A DNA stretch of 38,066 bases from an uncultured Planctomycetota bacterium. Lineage in GTDB: Bacteria > Planctomycetota > UBA11346. Under the pieces are notes generated by a model. The model was given only the letters and a program-made list of their open reading frames with translations, was not told where the DNA came from and searched no databases. A program made the position numbers and the translations under genes. The stretch is from positions 1 through 38,066 of the forward strand of contig CAIUVD010000310.1 of assembly GCA_903902515.1 (NCBI GenBank), written 5' to 3'. Below, one piece after another: positions 23,411 to 34,362 of the stretch (position 1 is its first letter; each line of letters starts with the position of its first letter).

Positions 23411-25162
23411 TCAGGCCATGCACTCGCCGGCACCCAGCTCGGCCATGCTGGCCGAGAACAACTGGGTGCTGCCGATGTCGTAGAGGTCCTCGTCCTTGAG
23501 GCCGTCTTCGCTGATGGCGCACAGGGGTACGATACGCTCCTTGAGGGCCACGCGGGCGGCGGAAGCCGCGGCCTTTTCCAGGCCCTGACCAGCGGTACGA
23601 CGCAGCCAGGCCTTGAAGTCCTCACCGGCCTTGCGCTCTTCTAAGTACCAGCCCGACAAGGCCTTGACCACAGTGGCAATCTTGCGGGCCGGGATCCGGG
23701 CGATCAGGGAGGCGTGGGTGACGGTGGCACCGTCATCGCCGCCGCCGACCAGCATCACATAGTGCGGCACAATCTTATCGCCGACCTTGGACGAGGCGCC
23801 GTGGAAGCCGATGGTGCCGATGTGGTGCTGGCCGCAGGAATTGGGACAGCCGCTGATATTGATGTGGGCGCTCTGGAGGCCGGGATCCAGGGGCAGGCTG
23901 GCCAGAACCTCTTCCAGTTCCTTGCCGAGGTTCTTCGACAGGGTCAGGCCCAGCTGGCAGGTGCTGGCACCGGGGCAGGATACCACGTCGACGATGGTGT
24001 GGGCACGACGGGTGTAGCCGAGGGGCACCAGGCCCGCGTACAGGGCCGACAGGTCGGCAATCTTCACCCGGCGGAAGATCAGGTTCTGATCGTTCGTCGA
24101 GCGGATATCGCCCTCGGAGTACTTCTCGCCCAGGTCGGCGGTGGCCCGGACCTCGGCGGGGTTGAGGTCGCCGCGACGGATACACAGGCTGACCACGGCG
24201 TACCCGGCCTCGCGGTGGCTCTTCACATTCCACTGACGCCATTCCTGCTCAGCGGCGGAACCGGTGATGGGAATGGGGGTGGGGTTGGCGGCGGGCAGGG
24301 CATCGGGGAGGGCCGCGCCCTTCGTGCCGGCCTTGAGGGCCTCGGCCACCTGCTCCTCGATCAGGGCCCGGAAGCCCTCGTCGCCCTTGGTGCGAAGGAC
24401 GAACTTGAGGCGGGCCTTGGCCCGGTTCTGGCGGTCACCGTACTTGTGGTGGACGCGCACGGCGGCCTCGATGACGGGCAGCAGGTCGGCCTTCTCGCAG
24501 AACTCGCGGACGGTGATCGGCGCCTGGGGGCTGGAGCCAAGGGCACCGGCGACGACCACGCGGAAGCCCTGCTTGCCATCCTTGAGGACGGGGGTGATGC
24601 CGACGTCTTGGATGTTGGTCTGCTGAAGGGGATCGGCGTCCGTGGTGCCAAAGCTGATCTTGAACTTGCGGGGCAAGCTGGCGGACAGGGGCCCGCGCAG
24701 GAAGTGCTGGAAGCACTGCTCGGCGTAGGGATCGACATTGAAGATTTCGTCGGCGCGGGTGCCGGCCAGGGGGCTGCCGCACACGGCGCGCACGGCGTTG
24801 CCGCAGGCCTCACGGGTGGTTAGGCCGCACTCTTCCAGCTCGCGCAGGAGGGCCGGGGTCTTGTCCAGGGGCACATAGTGGAACTGGATGGCCTGGCGGG
24901 TGGTGATGTGGCTGATGCCGTTGGCGTACTTCTCGGCCGTCGAGGCCAGGACGCGCAGCTGGTCGGGCGTGATGACGCCGTACTTCAGCTTGATGCGCAC
25001 CATCTGCACTTCACCGGGCTGACGCTGGCCGTAGACGCCGTGAACAAGACGGAACGGGCGGAACACCTTGTCCGCATCGATGGCACCGGCGTGCAGCAGA
25101 TCGATGGTGTTCTGGTAGTGGGCAAGTTCCTTCTCGACGACTTCGGGCAGCGCAACGCTCAT
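23411..25162 (-). CDS. Nitrite/sulfite reductase, siroheme [4Fe-4S] enzyme
   Basis: This 583-residue enzyme starts at ATG 25162, with AGGAG 8 bases upstream. It has the duplicated ferredoxin-like halves of the family. The cluster/siroheme ligands are CX5C at Cys396 and Cys402 (VSCPGASTCQLG) and CX3C at Cys439 and Cys443 (ISGCPNSCGQHHIG). ISHITTRQAIQFHYV is the N-terminal substrate-binding motif. It performs six-electron reduction of sulfite to sulfide or nitrite to ammonia, and sequence alone does not separate the two. The last 35 residues or so form an extra tail ending in Gly-Glu-Cys-Met-Ala. It diverges from icd. Sulfide supply for cysteine would fit the bacillithiol gene nearby. Confidence 0.87.
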   Translation of the reverse strand: MSVALPEVVEKELAHYQNTIDLLHAGAIDADKVFRPFRLVHGVYGQRQPGEVQMVRIKLKYGVITPDQLRVLASTAEKYANGISHITTRQAIQFHYVPLDKTPALLRELEECGLTTREACGNAVRAVCGSPLAGTRADEIFNVDPYAEQCFQHFLRGPLSASLPRKFKISFGTTDADPLQQTNIQDVGITPVLKDGKQGFRVVVAGALGSSPQAPITVREFCEKADLLPVIEAAVRVHHKYGDRQNRAKARLKFVLRTKGDEGFRALIEEQVAEALKAGTKGAALPDALPAANPTPIPITGSAAEQEWRQWNVKSHREAGYAVVSLCIRRGDLNPAEVRATADLGEKYSEGDIRSTNDQNLIFRRVKIADLSALYAGLVPLGYTRRAHTIVDVVSCPGASTCQLGLTLSKNLGKELEEVLASLPLDPGLQSAHINISGCPNSCGQHHIGTIGFHGASSKVGDKIVPHYVMLVGGGDDGATVTHASLIARIPARKIATVVKALSGWYLEERKAGEDFKAWLRRTAGQGLEKAAASAARVALKERIVPLCAISEDGLKDEDLYDIGSTQLFSASMAELGAGECMA

Positions 25163-25164
25163 AA

Positions 25165-27564
<2,400 letters not shown>

Positions 27565-27592
27565 CGAAGACCCCTGGCTTTTCGCCAAATCA

Positions 27593-27630
27593 CCACGCCC
27601 CCTCGGCTATGCCGAGGGGGCGTGGTTGTT
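27593..27630 (+). terminator. Rho-independent terminator after icd
   Basis: CCACGCCCCCTCGGC (27593-27607), loop TAT, GCCGAGGGGGCGTGG (27611-27625), then TTGTT. A perfect 15-base stem 29 bases after the icd stop. Confidence 0.88.
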
Positions 27631-27716
27631 CCATGTGGAGGGAAACCACCAAGGGGACCGCCACCTGAAACGGACAATCCAGATGACTTCACCTGACGTG
27701 CTGACCGGTAATTGTT

Positions 27717-27731
27717 TGTTGAATATCAACA
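27717..27731. promoter_or_regulatory. Palindrome upstream of the DUF4143 ATPase gene
   Basis: TGTTGA, spacer ATA, TCAACA: a perfect 6-base inverted repeat that ends 14 bases before the start codon at 27746. It lies in an AT-rich patch that probably also holds the promoter. An autoregulatory or repressor operator is plausible. Confidence 0.4.
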
Positions 27732-27745
27732 CATAGACTTCCGAT

Positions 27746-28906
27746 ATGGAACTATCTTCTATTGGGCGCGAGGCACTCCTCAATGCCCTGGAGGTCCGCT
27801 TGCGGGAATCGCCGGCGGTCGCGCTGCTGGGTGCACGCCAAGTGGGAAAAACCACCCTGGCCCGCCACCTCGCGCAGCGATGGGGGGAACACCATTGGTT
27901 TGATCTCGAACGTCCCGCTGCCCTGCGGGCGTTGCAAGCCACCCCGGAATTAACCCTGTCCCAGGCCCGGGGCTTGGTGGTGATTGATGAGGCCCAGCGC
28001 CTGCCGGAGATCTTCCCCCTCCTGCGCCCGCTGTGCGATGATCCGGCGCGGGCCCAGACGTTCCTTCTGTTGGGGAGCGCCTCTCCCGACCTGATCCGGA
28101 CCTCCTCTGAATCGTTGGCGGGACGGTTGCAGACCATCCCGGTGCCGGGGTTTTCCCTCAGAGAACTCGGTGCTGACGCCCATGACCGCCTGTGGCTGCG
28201 GGGCGGATTCCCCCGGGCCACCCTGGCAACCTCGGATGCGGCCGCCGAGCGTTGGCTGGAGGGCTTCCGCCAGACCTTCCTGGAACGGGACATCCCCAAT
28301 CTGGGCATCCGAGTGCCCGCAACAGCCCTGGGGCGGTTCTGGTCCATGCTGGCCCATTACCACGGCCAGGTGTGGAATGCCGCGGAATTGGGTCGATCCA
28401 TGGGGGTCAGTCCGGCCACCGCCAACCATTACCGGGACCTGTTGGCCGGCACCTACATGCTGCGCGTCATGCCACCGTGGCACGAGAATCTGGGCAAGCG
28501 CCAGGTCAAATCCCCCAAAGTGTACCTGCGCGACAGCGGACTGCTCCACTACTTGCTGGGTATCCCTTCTATGGCTGGGCTACGCGAACATCCCCGGTAT
28601 GGAGCCAGTTTCGAGGGCTTTGCCCTCGAACAAATCCTGATCCGCCACGGCGAGCGGGACGCCTATTTCTGGGCCACCCAACGTGGCGCGGAACTGGACT
28701 TGTTGCTCCTACGGGGTCAGCGGCGCTATGGGTTTGAAATCAAGTGTCAGGACGCCCCGGCGATGACCAAATCCATGCATATTGCGCTCGCGGACCTGCA
28801 CCTCGATCACCTGTGGGTCGTTCACCCCGGCCAGGCGACCTATGCGCTACATTCCCAGGTCACAGCGGTCGGTTTGCGGGATCTGCCGGAACTTGGTCAC
28901 GCTTGA
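27746..28906 (+). CDS. AAA-family ATPase with DUF4143 domain
   Basis: This 386-residue protein starts at ATG 27746. The ATPase half has Walker A GARQVGKTTLARHL (residues about 30-43), Walker B GLVVIDEAQRLPE (about 75) and a sensor-like LLLGSASPDL. The C-terminal DUF4143 half has LRGGFPRA, a winged-helix-like region (WNAAELGRSMGVSPATANHYRDLL), DSGLLHYLLGI, and a nuclease-like ELDLLLLRGQRRYGFEIKC. This architecture is common in bacteria and archaea, often as a solitary or horizontally moved gene. Its cellular role is not established. It has no ribosome site, an AT-rich leader, and a palindrome 14 bases upstream. Genes on both sides are ordinary housekeeping or redox genes, so it may be an insertion. 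Confidence 0.85.
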   Translation: MELSSIGREALLNALEVRLRESPAVALLGARQVGKTTLARHLAQRWGEHHWFDLERPAALRALQATPELTLSQARGLVVIDEAQRLPEIFPLLRPLCDDPARAQTFLLLGSASPDLIRTSSESLAGRLQTIPVPGFSLRELGADAHDRLWLRGGFPRATLATSDAAAERWLEGFRQTFLERDIPNLGIRVPATALGRFWSMLAHYHGQVWNAAELGRSMGVSPATANHYRDLLAGTYMLRVMPPWHENLGKRQVKSPKVYLRDSGLLHYLLGIPSMAGLREHPRYGASFEGFALEQILIRHGERDAYFWATQRGAELDLLLLRGQRRYGFEIKCQDAPAMTKSMHIALADLHLDHLWVVHPGQATYALHSQVTAVGLRDLPELGHA

Positions 28907-28941
28907 ATGTCCGGACGACCGGACCGAGATCTCCGAATGAT

Positions 28942-28963
28942 TCAGGGGTGTTGACGCCCCTGA
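28942..28963 (+). terminator. Hairpin between the ATPase and peroxiredoxin genes
   Basis: TCAGGGG (28942-28948), 8-base loop, CCCCTGA (28957-28963), followed by CCGTTTT. A probable terminator of the ATPase gene. Confidence 0.6.
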
Positions 28964-29005
28964 CCGTTTTGAACACTTTCGTCTCACCTTTCCAGGAACA
29001 CCCCC

Positions 29006-29593
29006 ATGACCCTCGTTCAGAAGACCGCCCCCAACTTCAAAGCCGAAGCCGTCCTCCCCGATGGCTCCTTCAAGGAGATCAGCCTGTCCGACTACAAGGG
29101 CAAGTGGGTCGTCCTGTTCTTCTACCCCCTCGACTTCACCTTCGTCTGCCCGACGGAAATCCTGGCGTTCTCCGATGCCAAGGCCGAGTTCGACAAGGTC
29201 GGCGCCCAGGTCATCGGCGTGTCCGTCGACAGCGCCTTCAGCCACCTCGCCTGGGCCAACACCCCGCGCAACCAGGGCGGCATCCAGGGCATCAGCTACC
29301 CCCTCGTCGCCGACCTGACCAAGAGCATCGCCCGCGACTACGGCGTGCTGATCGAGGAAGCCGGCATCGCCCTGCGCGGCCTGTTCATCATCAACCCCGA
29401 GGGCAAGGTCGAGGCCGCCACCGTCCACAACCTGCCGGTCGGCCGCAGCACCGATGAAACCCTGCGCGTCATCAAGGGTTTCCAGTTCGTCGCCAAGCAC
29501 GGCGAAGTCTGCCCCGCCAACTGGAGCGAAGGCAAGGACACCATGAAGGCCGACCCCAAGGGCAGCCAGGACTACTTCAAGAAGCAGAAGTAA
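29006..29593 (+). CDS. Typical 2-Cys peroxiredoxin (AhpC/Prx1 group)
   Basis: This 195-residue enzyme starts at ATG 29006, with AGGAA upstream. Peroxidatic Cys48 lies in [12 protein letters not shown] and resolving Cys169 in [38 protein letters not shown] and [18 protein letters not shown] are typical of the Prx1/AhpC group. It reduces hydrogen peroxide and alkyl hydroperoxides in the cytoplasm. A bacilliredoxin gene follows in the same direction after a terminator-like stem and a 170-base gap. No AhpF-type reductase is present, so reduction by thioredoxin or a bacillithiol-linked route is inferred. Transcription is probably independent of the ATPase gene. Confidence 0.92.
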   Translation: MTLVQKTAPNFKAEAVLPDGSFKEISLSDYKGKWVVLFFYPLDFTFVCPTEILAFSDAKAEFDKVGAQVIGVSVDSAFSHLAWANTPRNQGGIQGISYPLVADLTKSIARDYGVLIEEAGIALRGLFIINPEGKVEAATVHNLPVGRSTDETLRVIKGFQFVAKHGEVCPANWSEGKDTMKADPKGSQDYFKKQK

Positions 29594-29608
29594 GTCCCTC
29601 GGGATCCC

Positions 29609-29637
29609 ACGCACCCCTGCTTCCGGCAGGGGTGCGT
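29609..29637 (+). terminator. Hairpin after the peroxiredoxin gene
   Basis: ACGCACCCCTGC (29609-29620), loop TTCCG, GCAGGGGTGCGT (29626-29637): a perfect 12-base stem starting 16 bases after the stop, followed by CGTTTCCC. A probable terminator. Confidence 0.7.
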
Positions 29638-29654
29638 CGTTTCCCAGGTTTCGC

Positions 29655-29757
29655 GGTCGCAACTCCCTTCCCCCCGCACCCCTGCCTGGAGTTCCTCCAC
29701 CAGGGCGGCGCGCACCAGGCGGGTCGCAACTCCCCTCCCCCCTCCCCCCGCACCCCT
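29655..29757 (+). repeat. Pyrimidine-rich direct repeat upstream of the bacilliredoxin gene
   Basis: GGTCGCAACTCCC begins at 29655 and again at 29722. Each copy is followed by a C/T-rich run and CCCGCACCCCT. The second copy extends to 29757, only 12 bases from the ATG. The spacing is 67 bases. The region just before the start is almost pure pyrimidine, ending in an A-run. It may be duplicated leader sequence. Confidence 0.6.
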
Positions 29758-29769
29758 CCCCCAAAAAAC

Positions 29770-30183
29770 ATGTACCCCCCCGACCTGACCAACCCCATCC
29801 GTGCCGAATGCCAGCAGATCGGCCTCACCGAACTGAAGACCGCCGCTGAAGTCGATGCCGCCCTGACCAAGCCCGGCACCGCCCTGGTATTCGTCAACAG
29901 CGTGTGCGGCTGCGCCGCTGGCGGCGCCCGCCCCGGCATCGAACTGGCCCTCAAGGACGCGGCCAAGAAGCCCGCCCAGGCCACCACCGTGTTCGCCGGC
30001 GTTGACCGCGAAGCGACCCAGAAGGCCCGCGGCTATTTCGCCGAGTTCCCGCCCTCGTCCCCCAGCGCCGCCCTGCTCAAGGATGGCGAAGTGGTGTGGA
30101 TGCTGCACCGCCACCAGATCGAGGGCCGCCGGCCCGAACAGATTGCCGACGCCTTCAAGGCGGCTTTCGCTCAGTTCTGCTGA
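29770..30183 (+). CDS. Bacilliredoxin (BrxA/BrxB family, DUF1094)
   Basis: This 137-residue protein starts at ATG 29770. The core motif is FVNSVCGCAAGGARPG with Cys46 and Cys48, the CGC active site that defines YphP/YqiW-type bacilliredoxins. VFAGVDREATQKARGYF and PPSSPSAALLKDGEVVWMLHRHQIEGR are also typical. These proteins remove bacillithiol from mixed disulfides on proteins. The start has no Shine-Dalgarno site; the leader is pyrimidine-rich. The last 13 bases overlap the end of the convergent waaA gene. With BshC at 21607-22866, this makes a bacillithiol system likely, though the two genes are not adjacent. Confidence 0.9.
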   Translation: MYPPDLTNPIRAECQQIGLTELKTAAEVDAALTKPGTALVFVNSVCGCAAGGARPGIELALKDAAKKPAQATTVFAGVDREATQKARGYFAEFPPSSPSAALLKDGEVVWMLHRHQIEGRRPEQIADAFKAAFAQFC

Positions 30184-31478
30184 CGCGACGTTCCAAGATT
30201 TCTGAGGAGGGACACCACATGGTCGGCCGTGCGCTCGGCAGCCCCGAGCCCGGCGGTCCACGCCGTGCGGCCCGCCACCCCGAGGGCCTGACGACGCGCG
30301 GCGTCCATGGCCAAGTCCTGGAGGGACGCATGGACGCTCCCCTCCAGGACTTCGACCACCCCCCCAGCCTCCCGCAGAAGAGCCATGCCATCGGGTTGGT
30401 TCTTCACATCCCACCCGACCACCGTGGCGCAGCCATGGGCGGCGGCCTCGATCATGTTCTGACCGCCCCGGCCCGAGCCGAGGGAGCCGCCCACGATGGC
30501 GATTCCGCCCGTGATGGAGGACAGGGCGTAGAGGGCGCCAAGGCGACCGATTTCGTTGATGATGGGAATGGTGTCGGGAGTCCGGGGTCCGGAGTCTGGG
30601 GTCGCCGTGAGCTGGGGCGTGCCCCCCCAGGAGCGCACCAGGTCCGCGAGGGCCTGGCCTCGCTCGGGGTGACGTGGGGCGATGGCGATCTGCCAACCCT
30701 GGGCCTGCCACCAGGCCAGGCGATCACGGTCAAGGACGGCCGCTTCCTCGTCGGGGCTGGTGGAGGCCAGTAACAGCAGCGGACGGTCCATCGTCAGGCC
30801 AATGCGCCGAGCTTCGGCTTCGGCCTGCTCGGGGCCGGCCGGGCGCACCAGATCCGCCTTCATGGTCCCGGTGACCGCCACGGCCGTCAGGCCGAGAGCC
30901 CGGAAGCGGGCGGCGTGGGTCTCGTTCTGGGCCGCAATCCCGGCGTACCCCGCCAGCAGGCGGCGGAAAATCCCGAGGCGGCGGAACCGGGCGAAACTGC
31001 GCTCCGACAGGCGGGCGTTGGCCACCACCACGGGGATCCGGCGTCGGTGGCATTCGGCCACCATCACGGGCCAAAACTCCGACTCCATCAGCACCACAGC
31101 CCGGGGCTGGATCTGGTCCAAGAAGGCATCGACGGCCCACGGCAGGTCGAAGGGCCAGAAGGCCCGGGGATGGTGGGGAAAGGCCTTGGCCAAGCCCGCC
31201 CAGCCGGTTTCCGTGGTCGAGGTCACCAGACAGGGCCCCAGCCGTTGCTCGAGGAGGGGCACCAGGGGCCGCATGAGAGCGGTCTCCCCCAGGCTGACGC
31301 CGTGGACGATGATCCGCCCCGGAGCCACCGCCGGGGCCCGCCCATACCATTTCTCCCGAGGCCCGATCACCGGCCGCTGGCTGCACCAGCGGCGCCAGGC
31401 GAGGAACAGGACCTGAAAGGGACTGACGGCAGCGGTAAAGGACCGCAGGACCTGACGGTCCATCGACTCAGACGGCAT
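30171..31478 (-). CDS. waaA: 3-deoxy-D-manno-octulosonic acid (Kdo) transferase
   Basis: This 435-residue glycosyltransferase adds Kdo to lipid A precursor at the inner membrane. The start chosen is ATG 31478, with GAGG about 9 bases upstream and an 11-base overlap with coaC; ATG 31463 is the alternative. The N-terminal glycosyltransferase domain shows GRIIVHGVSLGETALMRPLV, TSTTETGWAGLAKAF, PFDLPWAVDAFLDQIQPRAVVLMESEFWPVMVAEC, and NARLSERSFARF. The C-terminal part has LLLASTSPDEEAAVL, IAPRHPER, GGSLGSGRGGQNMIEAAAHGCATVVG. Its presence shows a Kdo-containing lipopolysaccharide, so the host has an outer membrane. It is the last gene of a three-gene minus-strand operon and converges on brx. Confidence 0.92.
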   Translation of the reverse strand: MPSESMDRQVLRSFTAAVSPFQVLFLAWRRWCSQRPVIGPREKWYGRAPAVAPGRIIVHGVSLGETALMRPLVPLLEQRLGPCLVTSTTETGWAGLAKAFPHHPRAFWPFDLPWAVDAFLDQIQPRAVVLMESEFWPVMVAECHRRRIPVVVANARLSERSFARFRRLGIFRRLLAGYAGIAAQNETHAARFRALGLTAVAVTGTMKADLVRPAGPEQAEAEARRIGLTMDRPLLLLASTSPDEEAAVLDRDRLAWWQAQGWQIAIAPRHPERGQALADLVRSWGGTPQLTATPDSGPRTPDTIPIINEIGRLGALYALSSITGGIAIVGGSLGSGRGGQNMIEAAAHGCATVVGWDVKNQPDGMALLREAGGVVEVLEGSVHASLQDLAMDAARRQALGVAGRTAWTAGLGAAERTADHVVSLLRNLGTSRQQN

Positions 31479-31983
31479 CCGCGATGACCTCAGGCGCAGC
31501 CATGGCCCCCACCCCCTGCTCACCGCAGGCCAAGTCGCCGGCCACCGGCCCGACGGCGCGCCAGCCGCGTTGCAGCAGGACGGCGAGGTTCTCCTGCACG
31601 GCGGGCTGATTCCACATCACGGTGTTCATCGCCGGAGCGACCAGCCGGGGCCGGGCCGGATCCACGGCCAGGGCCAGGGTGGTCAGCAGGTCGTCCGCCA
31701 GACCGAGGCGCAGATGGGCCAGGGCATTGGCCGTGGCCGGGGCGATCAGCAGCACCTCGGCCCAGCGAGCGAGGTCAATGTGGTCCATCCGACCATCCTC
31801 GGGCCACAGGTCGGTGGCCACCGGCGCACCGCTGACCGCCGCCAGGGCATCCCGGGCAACGAGCCGCCCGGCGTTGTCCGTCAGGACGCAGCGCACCGCA
31901 TGGCCTCGCTTGCGAAGCTGACGAACCAGCTCGGGGGTCTTATAGGCTGCGATGCCGCCCGTGATGCCGAGCAGGATGTTCAC
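31468..31983 (-). CDS. coaC: Phosphopantothenoylcysteine decarboxylase (CoaC-only flavoprotein)
   Basis: This 171-residue FMN-dependent HFCD flavoprotein decarboxylates phosphopantothenoylcysteine in CoA synthesis. It starts with GTG 31983, overlapping the upstream stop by 4 bases (GTGA). Motifs: GITGGIAAYKTPELV, HIDLARWAEVLLIAPATANALAHL with the catalytic-type His, PAMNTVMWNQPAVQENL, and ACGEQGVGAMAAPEVI. In most bacteria this domain is fused to a CoaB synthetase (CoaBC, about 400 residues). Here it is CoaC alone, and no CoaB domain follows. A related family member acting in lantibiotic or flavin chemistry cannot be excluded, but the motifs fit CoaC. It lies between a thioredoxin-like gene and waaA. 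Confidence 0.85.
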   Translation of the reverse strand: MNILLGITGGIAAYKTPELVRQLRKRGHAVRCVLTDNAGRLVARDALAAVSGAPVATDLWPEDGRMDHIDLARWAEVLLIAPATANALAHLRLGLADDLLTTLALAVDPARPRLVAPAMNTVMWNQPAVQENLAVLLQRGWRAVGPVAGDLACGEQGVGAMAAPEVIADAV

Positions 31984-32504
31984 TTGGCCGCAGCACCCAG
32001 CAGGTCCCGTAGAGCATCGATCGCCACATGGGGACCCTGGTACTTCCCATCTTTAAAACTGTTGGCCAGGATTTCGTCCTGCTCATTGAGCAACGCCGTG
32101 GAAGGAATGCCCGGACCGCCGTACTTCTTTTTGATGTCCTCAAAGGCCTTGCCCTTCATCTCAAAGGCCGGCCACGGCATCTTCATATCCTTCATATAGG
32201 CCTTCATGCTGGCCGTGTCCTGGTCGGATCCGACGAGGATGACTTCCACCTGCTTGGGATCCCGTTCCTTCTCATACCACTCCACCAGCTTGGGCGTGTA
32301 TTTATGGCAGGGACCGCACCAGCTGGCCGAAAAATAAAGGATAATGTACTTGGTCTTGAGCAAGTAGCGGGCATCGACCTTCGCACCCGATGCGTCGATC
32401 AGTTGCGGGGCGAATTCCAACAGGGGACGGTGGAAGGGCTGGACCTTCTCGGCGGCGGACAGAGCCGCCGACATGAGGAATAGAAGGGCAAGGATCATGC
32501 GCAT
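31980..32504 (-). CDS. Periplasmic thioredoxin-like (nucleoredoxin/TlpA-type) protein
   Basis: This 174-residue protein starts at ATG 32504, with GGAGG 5 bases upstream; an in-frame codon at 32528 is less likely. Residues 1-18 (MRMILALLFLMSAALSAA) form a signal peptide. The thioredoxin fold has ILYFSASWCGPCHKYTP with the redox pair CGPC, then VILVGSDQDTASMKAYM and GGPGIPSTALLNEQDEIL with the cis-Pro. This is the tryparedoxin/nucleoredoxin-like pattern. It is likely periplasmic and may reduce or form disulfides there. Its stop overlaps the coaC GTG, so it is the first gene of the operon with coaC and waaA. A periplasmic MsrAB elsewhere in this window would need such a reductant, which is inference. 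Confidence 0.85.
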   Translation of the reverse strand: MRMILALLFLMSAALSAAEKVQPFHRPLLEFAPQLIDASGAKVDARYLLKTKYIILYFSASWCGPCHKYTPKLVEWYEKERDPKQVEVILVGSDQDTASMKAYMKDMKMPWPAFEMKGKAFEDIKKKYGGPGIPSTALLNEQDEILANSFKDGKYQGPHVAIDALRDLLGAAAK

Positions 32505-32542
32505 GGAGGCCTCCGTGGGGGAGTGCATGCTAATGCCCTCGT

Positions 32543-32591
32543 CCCGAGGGCCAGTCTCTCACGACCTGACGGGGAAGGACTGGCCCTCGGG
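32543..32591 (-). terminator. Stem-loop after thiC
   Basis: CCCGAGGGCCAGTC (32543-32556) pairs perfectly with GACTGGCCCTCGGG (32578-32591) around a 21-base loop. It lies between the thiC stop (32600) and the upstream region of the thioredoxin-like gene. There is no T-run. It is a probable terminator of thiC; the loop is long for one. Confidence 0.5.
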
Positions 32592-32599
32592 GTTCCAAG

Positions 32600-34320
<1,721 letters not shown>

Positions 34321-34362
34321 ATATGTGGCGCGAAGGTTAGGTCGTCCGCGAGGACGGCAATG

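Noticed and set aside
29655..29757. CRISPR array
   Set aside because: Only two copies of a low-complexity C/T-rich repeat, with no regular spacers and no cas genes.
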